The position numbers and the translations under genes were made by a program. From Acidimicrobiia bacterium (GTDB taxonomy: Bacteria > Actinomycetota > Acidimicrobiia > IMCC26256 > JADLDD01), in assembly GCA_020846855.1 (NCBI GenBank), contig JADLDD010000020.1:1-43914 (forward strand): DNA of 43,914 nucleotides. Reading direction: 5' to 3'. Positions 31,695 through 41,599 of the stretch are shown here, piece by piece. The notes below the pieces were generated by a model that did not search any database, was not told the DNA's origin, and was given only the letters and a program-made list of their open reading frames with translations. Numbering within the stretch: position 1 is the first letter of the stretch; each line of letters begins with the position of its first letter.

Positions 31695-32912
31695 TCAGAT
31701 CGGCAGGTTGCCGGTCGCGGCGGCGGTGCTCCCGTGGTCGCGGTAGGCGGCGATGGCGCGCTCGGCGATGCGCATCTGGTGCACCTCGTCGGCGCCGTCG
31801 GCGAAGCGGGCCCACCGGGCGTTGAGGGCCAGGTCGGCGAGCGGCGTGTCCTTGGAGTACCCGAGCGCACCGTGCACCTGCACGGACCGGTCGACGATCC
31901 GGTTCAGCGCGTTGGCCACGAAGTGCTTGGCCATCGACACCTCGGATCGGAAGTCGTCGCCCCGGTCGATCCGGTACGCCGCGTGGAGGACCATCAGCTT
32001 CGACTGGTAGAGGTCCATCGCGGAGTCGGCGATCATCCACTGGATCCCCTGCTTCTCGGCCAGCAGCGACCCGTGCGAGAAGCGCTTGAGGGACCGGTCG
32101 ACCATCATGTCGAGCGCGGTCTCGGCCTGGGCGATCCAGCGCATGCAGTGCGCCAGGCGGGCCGGCCCGAGGCGGTACTGGCCGAGCATGTGGCCCTGCC
32201 CGCGGCCGCCGAGCATCTGGTCGCCGTGGACGCGAAGGCCGTCGATCACGATCTCGGCGTGGCCGTGGGGGCCGTGCCACGTCTCGATCTCGCGCACCTG
32301 GTTCCAGCCCTCGGCCGGCAGGTCGACGATGAAGGCCGTGTTGGCCGCCTTCGGCATCTCGGGGTCGTCCTCGGTGCGGCAGATCAGGATGGCGAACCGG
32401 GCCCCGTTGGCCCCGCTGATGAACCACTTGTGGCCGTCGATGACCCACTCGTCGCCGTCGGGGTAGGCGCGGGTGCGGATGAGGGTCGGGTCGGAGCCGG
32501 CCACCTCGGGCTCGGTCATCGCGAAGCACGAGCGCATCACGCCCTCGCACAGCGGGCGCAGGTACCTCGCCTTCTGGGTATCGGTGCCCCAGTGGAGGAG
32601 GGTGTGCATGTTGCCCTCGTCGGGAGCCTGGGCGTTGATCGCGAAGGATCCGTATCGGCTCCTGGCCGCCTCGGCCTGCACCATGGCCAGCTCCACGTGC
32701 CCGAGCCCCATACCGCCCCACTCCGGCGGCATGTGCGGCAGCCACAGCCCCTCCTCGCGGGCGCGGGTGCGCATCTCGACGACCCCCTCGACGAGGGAGC
32801 GGCGGTCGGACTCGTCGATGCGCTCCTCGATCGGGCGGACCACCTCCCGGATGAAGGTCCGGATCCGGCCTCGTATCGCCTCGAGCTCGGGTGAGAGGGT
32901 GAAGTCGATCAT
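31695..32912 (-). CDS. Acyl-CoA dehydrogenase (FadE2/ACAD11-like)
   Basis: A 405-residue dehydrogenase beginning MIDFTLSPELEAIRGRIRTF. CFAMTEPEVAGSDPTLIRTRA and GHKWFISGANGARFAILICRT bind flavin and substrate, QVHGALGYSKDTPLA is conserved, and Glu376 in DGADEVHQMRIAER sits at the usual catalytic position. It resembles ACAD10/11 and FadE2-type enzymes that act on longer or hydroxylated acyl-CoAs with an APH-type kinase partner. Such a kinase is encoded at 24480. Electrons would go to the ETF encoded at 35183-37018. The ATG start is chosen because family members begin with this sequence; the 144 bases upstream hold no clear promoter. Confidence 0.87.
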   Translation of the reverse strand: MIDFTLSPELEAIRGRIRTFIREVVRPIEERIDESDRRSLVEGVVEMRTRAREEGLWLPHMPPEWGGMGLGHVELAMVQAEAARSRYGSFAINAQAPDEGNMHTLLHWGTDTQKARYLRPLCEGVMRSCFAMTEPEVAGSDPTLIRTRAYPDGDEWVIDGHKWFISGANGARFAILICRTEDDPEMPKAANTAFIVDLPAEGWNQVREIETWHGPHGHAEIVIDGLRVHGDQMLGGRGQGHMLGQYRLGPARLAHCMRWIAQAETALDMMVDRSLKRFSHGSLLAEKQGIQWMIADSAMDLYQSKLMVLHAAYRIDRGDDFRSEVSMAKHFVANALNRIVDRSVQVHGALGYSKDTPLADLALNARWARFADGADEVHQMRIAERAIAAYRDHGSTAAATGNLPI

Positions 32913-33056
32913 CTGCGGGTCCTCGGTGGGGTCGGGGCGGGGTGGGAGCCGGGAGGGGTCGGGGTCGGGAGCACGCCGGTGGGACGCGGCACCGCCGGGC
33001 CGGCCACCGGCGCGGGTCGGCCCCGCGGGAAGTGTCATGGGACGCCGCCGGGCCGG

Positions 33057-34436
33057 TCAAGCAGGGCCCTGGCCCCCGTCGGGGATCCGGGTCCCGGGCG
33101 GGGCCGGCGGGCGGGACGCCGCCGCGCCGGTCCCGTCGATGTCGGGGTAGGCGCCGCGGCCCCGGAGGGTCGCGCCCCGCCAGCGGCCCGGGGTCAGGAC
33201 CAGGCCGCGGGGGTAGTCCTCCCACATCCAGCGGGCGAAGTTGCGCCGGGTCCAGTCGTTGAGGTCGACGATCCGGAGGCTCCACTCCGCCCCCCGCCGG
33301 TGCGCGAGGGCCCGCTGGAGGAGCCGGGAGAAGCGCAGGTCGGCGCCCAGGGCGCGCTCGACGGCGGTCGAGTACGCGACCGCCGGGTCGCCGGAGGCGT
33401 CGGCCACCGCGGTGGCGGCGAGCACTCCGGTCTCGAGCGCCTGGGCCACGCCCTCGCCGGTCATCGGGTCGACGACCGCGGCCGCGTCACCGGCGTAGAG
33501 CACGCGCCCGTCGGCCAGCCGTGACGGGTCGTACCCCGACGGGATGGGCCAGGCGCGGGTGGGACCGTCGGGCTCCGCGGCCGGGCCGAGCGCGGCGCGC
33601 ACCGACGGGAGGTCGGGTAGCTCCCGCCAGATGCGGGCCAGGGCCTTGCCGTCGAGCCCGGGCCGCCGCGGGAGCCCGAAGCCGACGTTCGCCCGGCCGC
33701 CCGGGAGGGGGAACACCCACGCGTACCCCGGGATCAGGCCGGAGTCGAAGATCACCCAGAGCCGCGGGTCGGCGACCCCCCGCCAGTACTGCCGGAACGC
33801 CGCCCACTCGCCGCCATCGCCGATCCCACCCTCGCCCGGGTCCCGGCGCTCGGCAGTCGGCGAGGCGACGAGGCGCCGCGTGGCGGACCAGTGGCCGTCG
33901 GCCGCGATCACGAAGCGGGCCCGGAACGCGGACCGCCGGCCGTCGCTCTCCAGCTCCCCGGCCACCGCAGCATCCGCACCGTCCGCTCCGCCGGCGGCTC
34001 GGGGGTCGACGGGGTCCTGCCGGTCGACGGCCACGAGAGAGGTGCGCTCCTCGACGGTCACGCCGCGCTCCCGGGCGAGGTCGACGAGGGCGGAGTCGAG
34101 CGCCCGCCGGGGGACCACGACCGACCAGTGGCCGGGCCCGGCGGGCAGCGGCAGGTGGACCCGGCGCCCCGACGGCGCCACCACCACGGTCTCGTCGACG
34201 GGCGACCAGCCGGCGAGGCGACGCAGGTCGAGGCCGAGGGCCTCCAGGCGGCGGAGCGCCCCGGCGGTCAGGCCGTCGCCGCACGTCTTGTCGCGCGGGA
34301 ACCCGGCCTTGTCGACGACGCGCACCGCGAGACCGCGCCCGGCGGCGGTGAGAGCCGCCGCGATGCCGGCCGGACCGGCGCCGACGACGAGGACGTCGCA
34401 GGTCCGCGTTCCGCCCGGCCCCCGCCGGTCCGTCAC
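33057..34436 (-). CDS. Geranylgeranyl-reductase-family FAD-dependent oxidoreductase
   Basis: A 459-residue flavoprotein. VVGAGPAGIAAAL is the N-terminal FAD motif, FPRDKTCGDGLTAGAL the CGDGL motif of the geranylgeranyl reductase group, and YAGDAAAVVDPMTGEGVAQALETG the second FAD motif. The family saturates isoprenoid double bonds, for instance in menaquinone side chains (MenJ in Mycobacterium) or polyprenyl lipids, at the membrane. A loop around residues 160-190 is Ala/Asp-rich and probably disordered. GTG overlaps the SnoaL-like stop (GTGA), so the two are cotranscribed. Confidence 0.83.
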   Translation of the reverse strand: MTDRRGPGGTRTCDVLVVGAGPAGIAAALTAAGRGLAVRVVDKAGFPRDKTCGDGLTAGALRRLEALGLDLRRLAGWSPVDETVVVAPSGRRVHLPLPAGPGHWSVVVPRRALDSALVDLARERGVTVEERTSLVAVDRQDPVDPRAAGGADGADAAVAGELESDGRRSAFRARFVIAADGHWSATRRLVASPTAERRDPGEGGIGDGGEWAAFRQYWRGVADPRLWVIFDSGLIPGYAWVFPLPGGRANVGFGLPRRPGLDGKALARIWRELPDLPSVRAALGPAAEPDGPTRAWPIPSGYDPSRLADGRVLYAGDAAAVVDPMTGEGVAQALETGVLAATAVADASGDPAVAYSTAVERALGADLRFSRLLQRALAHRRGAEWSLRIVDLNDWTRRNFARWMWEDYPRGLVLTPGRWRGATLRGRGAYPDIDGTGAAASRPPAPPGTRIPDGGQGPA

Positions 34437-34933
34437 GCGCCGGAGCCGGCGGCGCCCGGGCCCGTCGCCCCGCCGAACCAGGTGGCCGTGAGCCGCAGGT
34501 CGGGCTCGGGCCGGCGCGACTCCACCTCCTCGTAGACCCGCCGGTACCCGGTGCTCGACAGGAGCCAGCGCCCGTCCACGCGGCGGTACTCGTCGTCGTA
34601 GAAGGCGGCCCCGCGCAGCGTGAGCTGCGCGGCGGGGACGATGACGACGTCGCGGAGCAGCCAGGTCCCCCGCGCGCGGTCGGGGCCGAGGAGCTCGATC
34701 TCGGGCTGGGAGACGCAGTGGCTGGTCACGAAGCCCTCGTCGCTGAGGGAGTCCCGGAGGAACGCGAGCACCGCGTCGCGACCGTCGAGGTCGGGGACGC
34801 CTCCGTAGCGGGCCCGGGCGTCGTCGGTGAAGCAGCTCTCCACGAGGTCCCAGTCCTTCAGGTCCACCCCGCGCATGTACCGGTGCTTGAGCACCTTGAT
34901 CGCCTCGATCTCGACCAGTTCCTCGGGTGACAT
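34433..34933 (-). CDS. SnoaL-like domain protein
   Basis: A 166-residue NTF2-superfamily protein. EAIKVLKHRYMRGVDLKDWDLVESCFTDDARARYGG, VTSHCVSQPEIELLG and YDDEYRRVDGRWLLSSTGYRRVYEEV are typical of the SnoaL_4-type group often found near steroid and aromatic degradation genes. It could be a dehydratase/isomerase or ligand-binding protein. It is the first gene of an operon with the geranylgeranyl-reductase-like gene. ATG follows GGAGGGATCACC. Confidence 0.8.
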   Translation of the reverse strand: MSPEELVEIEAIKVLKHRYMRGVDLKDWDLVESCFTDDARARYGGVPDLDGRDAVLAFLRDSLSDEGFVTSHCVSQPEIELLGPDRARGTWLLRDVVIVPAAQLTLRGAAFYDDEYRRVDGRWLLSSTGYRRVYEEVESRRPEPDLRLTATWFGGATGPGAAGSGA

Positions 34934-34946
34934 GGTGATCCTCCCT

Positions 34947-34964
34947 CCGGGGCGTGCGCCCCGG
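34947..34964. other. GC hairpin in the leader of the SnoaL-like gene
   Basis: CCGGGGCG and CGCCCCGG are perfect complements around a 2-base centre. The hairpin lies just before the ribosome-binding site of the gene starting at 34933. Its short loop argues against a stable RNA hairpin; it may be a DNA palindrome or chance in GC-rich sequence. Confidence 0.3.
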
Positions 34965-35094
34965 GGCTGCTGCGTGGGTCCATCGTCGCGGACCCCGGCC
35001 CGGTGGTGCCGACCGCGGCGGGCCCGGGCCCCGGCCGGACGCGCCGACGCGAGTGGGACGATCCGCCGCCGGGGCCCGGACGGAGCCGTTCGGT

Positions 35095-35124
35095 TTGGCC
35101 GGCACGGCCGGACCGGGGAAGAAT
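35095..35124 (+). promoter_or_regulatory. Possible promoter of the ETF genes
   Basis: TTGGCC (35095-35100) and AAGAAT (35119-35124) are separated by 18 bases and lie about 60 bases before the etfB start. Both hexamers are partial matches to the housekeeping consensus. Confidence 0.3.
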
Positions 35125-35182
35125 CGGGAGATCAGCCGAGGCGGTCCGCCGACCGGACGCGCCCACGCCCAACGGGAGCGCC

Positions 35183-35962
35183 ATGAACGTCATCGTCTGC
35201 GTGAAGCAGATCCCCGACCCCGCCCTGCCGGGCGAGCTCGACCCCGACCACACGCTCAAGCGCGACGTGAAGCTCATCCTCGACGAGTCCGACATGTACG
35301 GCGTCGAGATGGCGTTGCAGCTCGTCGACGCCGCGGGCGGGGGAGAGGTGACCCTCGTCTCGATGGCCCCCAACAGCGAGAAGGGCGGGTTGCGCACCGC
35401 CCTGGCCATGGGGGCGGCCAAGGCGGTGCTCGTCTCCGACGGCTCCCTCGCCGGCTCCGACTCCCTCGGTACCGCCCGGGTGCTCGCCCGGGCCGTCGAG
35501 CGGGCCGGCGGCGCCGATCTGGTGCTGACCGCCACGGAGTCCACCGACGGCTACACCGGCACGGTCCCGGGCCAGGTGGCCGAGCTGCTGGGCTGGCCGT
35601 CGCTCACCTTCGCCAAGAAGGTCGACGTCGCCGACGGCAAGGTCACGATCCAGCGCCAGACCGAGGCCGGCTACGACGTGGTCGAGGCGCCGCTGCCGGC
35701 GGTCGTGAGCGTGACCGCCGGCGTGGTGGAGCCCCGGTATCCCAGCTTCAAGGGGATCATGGCCGCCAAGAACAAGCCGATCGACGAGTGCACCCCGTCC
35801 GACCTCGGCCTGTCGGGTGATCAGGTCGGCTGGTCCGGTGCCCGCCAGGAGATCGTCTCGGTGGCCGCGGCGCCCGAGCGCGAGGCGGGCGAGAAGATCG
35901 AGGACGACGGGACCGCGCACGAGCGCGTCGTCGCCTTCCTCGAGGAGCTCAAGCTGATCTGA
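35183..35962 (+). CDS. etfB: Electron transfer flavoprotein beta subunit (EtfB/FixA)
   Basis: A 259-residue ETF beta subunit. MNVIVCVKQIPDP is the diagnostic start, MYGVEMALQLVDAAGG and VLTATESTDGYTGTVPGQVAELLGWP bind AMP and pack against the alpha subunit, and RYPSFKGIMAAKNKP is the recognition loop region. With EtfA it accepts electrons one at a time from acyl-CoA dehydrogenases and passes them to the quinone pool. ATG follows GGGAG. Its partner starts 88 bases downstream. It would serve the ChsE1-ChsE2 and FadE2-like enzymes of this window among others. Confidence 0.95.
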   Translation: MNVIVCVKQIPDPALPGELDPDHTLKRDVKLILDESDMYGVEMALQLVDAAGGGEVTLVSMAPNSEKGGLRTALAMGAAKAVLVSDGSLAGSDSLGTARVLARAVERAGGADLVLTATESTDGYTGTVPGQVAELLGWPSLTFAKKVDVADGKVTIQRQTEAGYDVVEAPLPAVVSVTAGVVEPRYPSFKGIMAAKNKPIDECTPSDLGLSGDQVGWSGARQEIVSVAAAPEREAGEKIEDDGTAHERVVAFLEELKLI

Positions 35963-36049
35963 GTCCCGTCCGGGCCCGCTCGGCGGGCACCCGGCCGGCA
36001 GGCCGGCGCACCCATCACACCCACGTTCGAACCTCCCAAGGAGAATCCG

Positions 36050-37018
36050 ATGGCAATCGGGAAGGTCCTCGTGTTCGCCGAGGCCGACGGCGCCGCCGTC
36101 AGCAGCGCGACGCTCGAACTGCTCACCAAGGCCCGCGAGATCGGCGACGCCGTGGAGGCGGTCATCGTCTCGGCCGACGCCGCCGCGGTCGCTCCCCAGC
36201 TCGGCGAGTACGGCGCGGCGGTGGTCCACGCCGCCGACCCGCAGGGACGCCTCTCCGGTGTCGTGGGCGCCGCCGCGCTGGCGTCGGTGGTCGCCTCGTC
36301 GGCCCCCGCCGTGGTGCTGTGCGCGCAGTCCTACGACGGGCGTGACGCCATCTCCCACCTCTCGGCCCGCATCGACCGGCCGGTGCTCACCAACGCCGTC
36401 GACGTGCGGGTCGACGGCGATGCCTTGGTGGCCCAGAGCGCGATGTTCGGCGGCAACACCCTCGTCGACACGAAGCTGACGTCCGGCCAGCCGTGGCTGG
36501 TCGTGGTACGACCCAAGTCCTTCGCCGCCGAGCCGGGCGGCGCGGCGGCGGGCGAGGTGGTGTCGCTCGGCGACCTGGAGCTCGGCCGTTCCGGCGAGGC
36601 CGCCGTCCTCGACAAGCACGTCGAGGAGCGGGAGGGTCCGCAGCTCGAGGAGGCGGCGGTCGTCGTCTCGGGCGGACGCGGGATCGGGAGCGCCGAGAAC
36701 TACGGTCCGCTCGTCGACGACCTCGCCGGCCTGCTCAACGGCGCCAGCGGCGCCACCCGCGCCATCGTCGACGCCGGCTGGGTCCCGTACTCGAAGCAGG
36801 TGGGCCAGACCGGCAAGACCGTCAAGCCCAAGCTCTACGTCGCCGTGGGCATCTCCGGCGCCACCCAGCACCTCGTGGGCATGAAGGGCTCCGACACGAT
36901 CATCGCCATCAACAAGGACCCGGAGGCGCCGATCTTCTCGGTCGCCGACCTCGGGATCGTCGGCGACGCCACCACGGTCGTGCCCCGCATCGTGGAGGCG
37001 ATCCGGGCCCGGGGTTGA
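36050..37018 (+). CDS. etfA: Electron transfer flavoprotein alpha subunit (EtfA/FixB)
   Basis: A 322-residue ETF alpha subunit. The C-terminal FAD domain has [56 protein letters not shown] and [22 protein letters not shown], all diagnostic. The N-terminal domain ([19 protein letters not shown]) is also typical. It binds the redox FAD of the complex. ATG follows AAGGAGAAT, a strong ribosome-binding site, so it is translated well even though 87 bases separate it from etfB. Confidence 0.95.
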   Translation: MAIGKVLVFAEADGAAVSSATLELLTKAREIGDAVEAVIVSADAAAVAPQLGEYGAAVVHAADPQGRLSGVVGAAALASVVASSAPAVVLCAQSYDGRDAISHLSARIDRPVLTNAVDVRVDGDALVAQSAMFGGNTLVDTKLTSGQPWLVVVRPKSFAAEPGGAAAGEVVSLGDLELGRSGEAAVLDKHVEEREGPQLEEAAVVVSGGRGIGSAENYGPLVDDLAGLLNGASGATRAIVDAGWVPYSKQVGQTGKTVKPKLYVAVGISGATQHLVGMKGSDTIIAINKDPEAPIFSVADLGIVGDATTVVPRIVEAIRARG

Positions 37019-37067
37019 CCGGAACCGCCGGCGCCCAGGGGGCGCCGGCGGGCCCCCGCCCGGCTCC

Positions 37068-37427
37068 TCAGCCGGACCCGCCGGCGGCCTCGACGGCGCC
37101 CTCGATGTCGTCGGTCAGGGTCATCTCGTCGCCGAGGTGGACGAGCTCCACGACCCGCGCCACGACGCCGTCGCGCGCCCGGGCCACCGCGAAGCCGCGC
37201 CGGACGCCCCGCAGCCGGTCGTTCAGGTTCAGGAGCAGGCGCACGCCGCTGCTGTCGAGGTAGGTCAGCTCCCGCAGGTCGATCGCGAGCCCCGTGGTCT
37301 CCGGCCCCACCTCCCGCGCGATCCGGTCCTCGATCTCGTCGACGTTCGAGAGGTCGACCTCGCCGCCGAGCGCCGCCACCAGCACGCCGCCCGCCGTGTC
37401 GAGGCGGAGCTCGTAGGCGGTGCTCAT
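37068..37427 (-). CDS. STAS-domain anti-sigma-factor antagonist (RsbV-like)
   Basis: A 119-residue STAS protein. [15 protein letters not shown] and [18 protein letters not shown] form the fold; the first Ser of LDSSG is the residue phosphorylated by RsbW-type kinases. Unphosphorylated it would bind the anti-sigma factor and free the sigma factor. Its ATG overlaps the stop of the large PP2C/HATPase protein (ATGA), so the phosphatase, kinase and antagonist are made from one message. In mycobacterial Rv1364c the same three activities are fused in one chain. Confidence 0.85.
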   Translation of the reverse strand: MSTAYELRLDTAGGVLVAALGGEVDLSNVDEIEDRIAREVGPETTGLAIDLRELTYLDSSGVRLLLNLNDRLRGVRRGFAVARARDGVVARVVELVHLGDEMTLTDDIEGAVEAAGGSG

Positions 37428-40400
37428 GGCGTCGGGAACCCGGTCAGCCGGCGCCGCAGCACCACGGTCGTACCCGGTGCGGTCTCGTGCTCGCCCGGGT
37501 CGACCGCGACCTCGTCCATGAGGCCGCGCATCATCTGGAACCCGCGCCCGCCGTTCGAGCCGGACCGGCCCGGTGGTCTCCAGCGGCCGGTGTCGCGCAC
37601 CACGACCTCCAGCTCCATGTCGCCGGGCGGCAGCGTCGCGCGTTCGGGAGCGCGCGCCCGCTCCGGGACGGTTGCCCGGGCGGGGGAGCGTAGTCGGGCC
37701 GAGAGCATGACCTCGCCGCCACCGATCCCGTAGGCGTGGATCACCGCGTTGGCCACGGCCTCGTTGACGGCCAGCACCACCTCGGCGGCCTCGTCGTCGG
37801 CCGCGCCCGACCTTCCGAGCCAGCGCCGGAGCGCGGCCCGGACGCGAGCGAGCTCCTCGGGCCGGGCGGGCCGGCTGAGCTCGAGGTCGGCCGGGGGGCA
37901 GACGTGCATCGTCAGCACCGCGGTGTCGTCGGGGGGTGTCCGGTCACCGATGATGCGCTCGACCAGGTGCCCGGCGAGGTCGTCGGGCGCGCCGTCGACC
38001 GACTCGAGCACGCGGGAGAGTCGGGCGAAGCCCTCGTCGAGCGACTCCCCGCGCCGCTCCACGATGCCGTCGGTGTAGAGGACCACGGTCGACCCGCTCC
38101 CGATCTCGACCTCCTGGTTCTCGTAGCGGGAGGCGGCCGACGCCCTCAGGGGAGCACCACCGCCGCCGGGTAGCTGGCGGACCGGTCCGTCGGCCGGCCG
38201 GAGCAGGGGCGGGAGGTGCCCGGCGCTGGCCAGCAGCCCCCGTTCCGATCCCGGGTCGTAGAGCAGCAGCGCCAGGGTGGCCATCTCGGCGTCGGGGAGG
38301 GCACGCAGGTACGCGTTGAGGCGCGCCAGCACCGTCGCCGGGTCCGGGTCCTCGAGGGCGCAGTACTGCAGGACGGTGCGGATGCGCCCCATGTTGGTCG
38401 CGGCGGGGATCCCCAGGCCCACCACGTCGCCCACGGCCAGCAGGACGCGTCCGTCGGTGAGCGGGAGCACGTCGTACCAGTCGCCCCCCACGCTCACCCC
38501 GGCCAGGCCGGGCACGTAGCAGGCGCTGAACGTCACCCCCGGCAGCGAGGGGAGGCGGTCCGGCAGCAGGTTCCGTTGCAGCACCTCGGCCGTGTGCTGC
38601 TCGCGCTCGTAGCTGGCCGCGTGCTCGAGGGCGGGTGCGGCCCGTCGGGCCAGCTCCACGCCGAGCGCGACGTCCTCGTGGCTGAAGCGTCGCGTCGGGT
38701 CGAAGAGCAGGAAGCTCATCACGTTGAGGGTCGCGTCCGGGTCGTCGGGCACGGGCATGGGGACTATCAGCGAGCTGTGCATCCCCTGGTCGACCATGAG
38801 GCGGGCGAGCGGCGTGTCGAGCCGCCCGAACTCGGCCGGGTTCTCGAGCAGGATGGGCCGTCCGCTGCGCAGGGCCTCGGCCGGGCGTACGTCGGACTCC
38901 ATCGAGAACGTCGGGTGGGGGGCCGCCGCGACCAGCTCGCCCAGCTTCGGATCGGCCGTCGCCACGTGGCTGAGCTTCAGGTTCCCGCCCGCGGGGCCCG
39001 AGTGGATGAGGCAGGCGTCGGCGAAGCTGGGCACCACGGCCTGGGCCACCGCGCGGAGGCGGGCGTCGGAGTCGAGCGACACGGTCAGGATGTTGCCGAC
39101 CCGTGCGAGCACGTCGAGGCGGTCCCGGGCCTGGCGGGCGTCGCGTTCGAGCCGGGCGTTGTCGACGGCGTTGGCCACGCGCCGGGCGAGCTCCTCGGCC
39201 GCGCGCAGGTCGGTCTCGGCGTAGCGGTGTCCCGTGGTGCCCCGCAGCTCGAGCGTCAGGAGCCCGAGCACCCGGCCCCGCGCCTCGAGCGGCGCCACGA
39301 TGGCCGACGTGGCGCCGTGGCGGCCGAACAGCTCGAGATCGCGGTCGTCGCGCGCGACGCGCCGCCGGTCGGCGTCGGTGATCTCCCCCAGCAGGATGGG
39401 CTTGTGGTGCCCGGGTCGATCGAGGTCGGGCAGGAGGTTCAGGGGGTCGAAGTCGCGCCGGGCCTGGGCCTCGTCGATGCGCTGCTGGACCTCGGGGTCG
39501 GTGTCGGCCAGCCACCAGCGCCGGGCCGTGGGCGTGTCGCCGACCAGGTGGATGGAGCAGGTGTCGGCGAGGTGCGGCACCACGGCGCGGACCACCCGCT
39601 CGAGGATCGTGTCGAAGCCGTGGCGCGACGCGAAGAGGTCGCTCAGCCCGGCCATCACCCTCGCCTCGCGCTCCGCGGCCTTCTGCTCGGTGACGTCGAT
39701 GGCCACGCCCACCCAGCGGCGCGGAGGTGTACCCGGGGGTGACGAGCCGGGGACCGCCCGTCCCCGGATCTCGAGCCACCGCTCGTCGCCGTCGGGCTTG
39801 GTGATCCGGAACTCCGTGTGCACCTCGGTCTCGGCCGGGTCCGCGGGGAAGAGCTCCCGGCGGGCCCGCCACCGGTCGGAGGGGAGGATGAAGCGCGAGA
39901 ACGCCCTCCACCGGTTGCCCAGCTCGCCCGGCTCGCGGCCGCAGATGGCCTCGAGGCCCGGCGAGAAGTGGGCCTCGGTGGTGGTCCGATCCCAGACCCA
40001 GTGCCCCATCCGACCGGCCTCCATCGACAGGGTGAGCACCGTCTCCCGGTCCAGCAGGGCCCGTGTCGTGCGGCGTTCCGTCGCCGCGGCGCCGACCACC
40101 TGGGCCAGGTACCGGAGGTGGGCGAGCTCCTCGGGGCCCAGGCCCGGCCGGGTGCAGTGCACCACGATGACGTCGGGCCGCCGGCCCGTCTCGCCCGGGA
40201 CCGCCACGGCCATGCTCGACCGGTACCCGTACTGGGCCACGAACGTCCCGGCGACGAGCTCGGTCTCGGCCCTCCAGTCGGGGACCAGCAGCCCGTCGGC
40301 GAGATCGTCGTCGGACGCCCTCGTCCAGAAGAGCTGGTGGCGGGGGAAGGTCCCTCCGGCGCGGTCGGGTCGGAAACCGCTCGCGTGGGCGAGGAGGACG

Positions 40401-41386
40401 CAGTCGGGCAGGTCGTCGATCGGCGTGAAGTAGTCGGCGGCGTCGGTGTGGAGCTCCGCGTGGAGGAGGTCGACGGCCGCCTGGCGGATCTCCTCGATCG
40501 GGGCGGGGCCCAGGCCCATGCGTCCGAGCATCGACGCGGCGGCCTGCCGGTGCTCGCGCAGCGCGAGGGCGTCCTTGGCCTCCACCAGCTCGCTGACGTC
40601 GACGGTCGAGCCCACCCAGCCCGCGTAGCGGCCGTGGTGGTCGCGGTACGGGGTGCCACGATCGAGCACGTGCCGGGCGACGCCCGTCGCCGAACGCAGC
40701 CGGTACTGGAGCTCGAACGCCCGCCGGGTGGAGACCGCGTCCCGGTACGCCGCCACCACCGCGTCGCGGTCGTCGGGGTGGATCAGGTCGGCCCACTCGT
40801 CGAGGTCGAGCCGGGCGGGGTAGCCGGTCATCTCCGACCAGGCCGCGTTGTACCAGGTGGTGGTGGCGTCGACGCCGGTGATCCAGAGCGGGACCGGGGC
40901 GTCGGCACCCTGGCCGGTGAACCGGCCGCGCGCGTTCCCGTCGGCGCCTTCGTCGGGGTCGAGGACCAACGTGGCGAAGCGGTGGTCGCCCATCGTCACG
41001 TGGCCCACCGAGACCCGCAGCGAGGCGCCCGGGGTCCGGACCGCCGAGGGGGTCACGGTGAACGTGGTGGGCGGCTCGGTGGCGAGGAGGCCACCCGGGG
41101 CGCCTCCCGGCGGGTCGGGTCGGCGGGCCGCGCCCCTGACCGCGGCGGCGAAGGTGACCGCGCGCGTGCTGCCGAGGGCGAAGAGGTCGAGCACGGGCCG
41201 GCCCGTGATGCCTTCGGGCCCGTCGACGGGCCGGCCGAGGAGCTCCGCGGCGGCGGGGTTGGCGCTCCAGACCACCAGATCGCCGTCGACGAGGACCACC
41301 GCGCCGGGCAGGGACGTCACGAAGCCACGAAGGAACCCGTCGGCCCGTTCTTGATCGTCTGGTGTGGTTCGCGGTCGGGTTTCCAT
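37424..41386 (-). CDS. Multi-sensor PAS/GAF PP2C phosphatase fused to an RsbW-type HATPase
   Basis: A 1320-residue signalling protein. Domain order as I read it: PAS (about 15-130), PAS (160-275, [13 protein letters not shown]), GAF-like (285-445), PAS (450-580, [16 protein letters not shown]), two GAF domains (590-750 and 760-930), a SpoIIE/PP2C phosphatase (945-1160, with SVGGDWYDV near residue 968 and [10 protein letters not shown]), and a C-terminal HATPase (1180-1320, N-box [14 protein letters not shown], then [15 protein letters not shown]). It has no membrane segments. It would sense ligands or redox and set the phosphorylation of STAS antagonists through both a phosphatase and a kinase domain. 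The order resembles Rv1364c without its STAS domain, which here is the overlapping gene. The ATG at 41386 is picked because the family-like PAS sequence begins there; the frame stays open upstream to 41788. Confidence 0.85.
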   Translation of the reverse strand: METRPRTTPDDQERADGFLRGFVTSLPGAVVLVDGDLVVWSANPAAAELLGRPVDGPEGITGRPVLDLFALGSTRAVTFAAAVRGAARRPDPPGGAPGGLLATEPPTTFTVTPSAVRTPGASLRVSVGHVTMGDHRFATLVLDPDEGADGNARGRFTGQGADAPVPLWITGVDATTTWYNAAWSEMTGYPARLDLDEWADLIHPDDRDAVVAAYRDAVSTRRAFELQYRLRSATGVARHVLDRGTPYRDHHGRYAGWVGSTVDVSELVEAKDALALREHRQAAASMLGRMGLGPAPIEEIRQAAVDLLHAELHTDAADYFTPIDDLPDCVLLAHASGFRPDRAGGTFPRHQLFWTRASDDDLADGLLVPDWRAETELVAGTFVAQYGYRSSMAVAVPGETGRRPDVIVVHCTRPGLGPEELAHLRYLAQVVGAAATERRTTRALLDRETVLTLSMEAGRMGHWVWDRTTTEAHFSPGLEAICGREPGELGNRWRAFSRFILPSDRWRARRELFPADPAETEVHTEFRITKPDGDERWLEIRGRAVPGSSPPGTPPRRWVGVAIDVTEQKAAEREARVMAGLSDLFASRHGFDTILERVVRAVVPHLADTCSIHLVGDTPTARRWWLADTDPEVQQRIDEAQARRDFDPLNLLPDLDRPGHHKPILLGEITDADRRRVARDDRDLELFGRHGATSAIVAPLEARGRVLGLLTLELRGTTGHRYAETDLRAAEELARRVANAVDNARLERDARQARDRLDVLARVGNILTVSLDSDARLRAVAQAVVPSFADACLIHSGPAGGNLKLSHVATADPKLGELVAAAPHPTFSMESDVRPAEALRSGRPILLENPAEFGRLDTPLARLMVDQGMHSSLIVPMPVPDDPDATLNVMSFLLFDPTRRFSHEDVALGVELARRAAPALEHAASYEREQHTAEVLQRNLLPDRLPSLPGVTFSACYVPGLAGVSVGGDWYDVLPLTDGRVLLAVGDVVGLGIPAATNMGRIRTVLQYCALEDPDPATVLARLNAYLRALPDAEMATLALLLYDPGSERGLLASAGHLPPLLRPADGPVRQLPGGGGAPLRASAASRYENQEVEIGSGSTVVLYTDGIVERRGESLDEGFARLSRVLESVDGAPDDLAGHLVERIIGDRTPPDDTAVLTMHVCPPADLELSRPARPEELARVRAALRRWLGRSGAADDEAAEVVLAVNEAVANAVIHAYGIGGGEVMLSARLRSPARATVPERARAPERATLPPGDMELEVVVRDTGRWRPPGRSGSNGGRGFQMMRGLMDEVAVDPGEHETAPGTTVVLRRRLTGFPTP

Positions 41387-41506
41387 CGAGCGATCCGATA
41401 GACGGTCCGGTCGGCAGCAGCACTGCCCGTCGTCTCCGCCGCGCGCGCCAGGGTACCGCCCCCGGCGGCCGGACGCGCCCGCGTCCCGACCGGTCGGCCA
41501 TCGGGG

Positions 41507-41531
41507 GTTTCGACGGCTTCCCCCGGGGATA
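41507..41531 (+). promoter_or_regulatory. Candidate SigF/SigB-type promoter
   Basis: GTTT (41507-41510), a 15-base spacer and GGGATA (41526-41531) approach the SigF/SigB consensus GTTT-N13-17-GGGWAW with one mismatch. It faces the HATPase gene at 41600, about 70 bases away. If real, the module's own sigma factor would drive a gene of the module. Confidence 0.35.
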
Positions 41532-41599
41532 TCACTCCCCGTACGCACACGACGGAGCGAGGTGCCGGCCCAGCAGCGCCCGGGGGGAGCGGTCAGTCG

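Noticed and set aside
31641-32894. A 417-residue plus-strand frame opposite the acyl-CoA dehydrogenase
   Set aside because: It is His/Val/Gly-rich with no domain and mirrors the codons of the minus-strand dehydrogenase, which has all family motifs.
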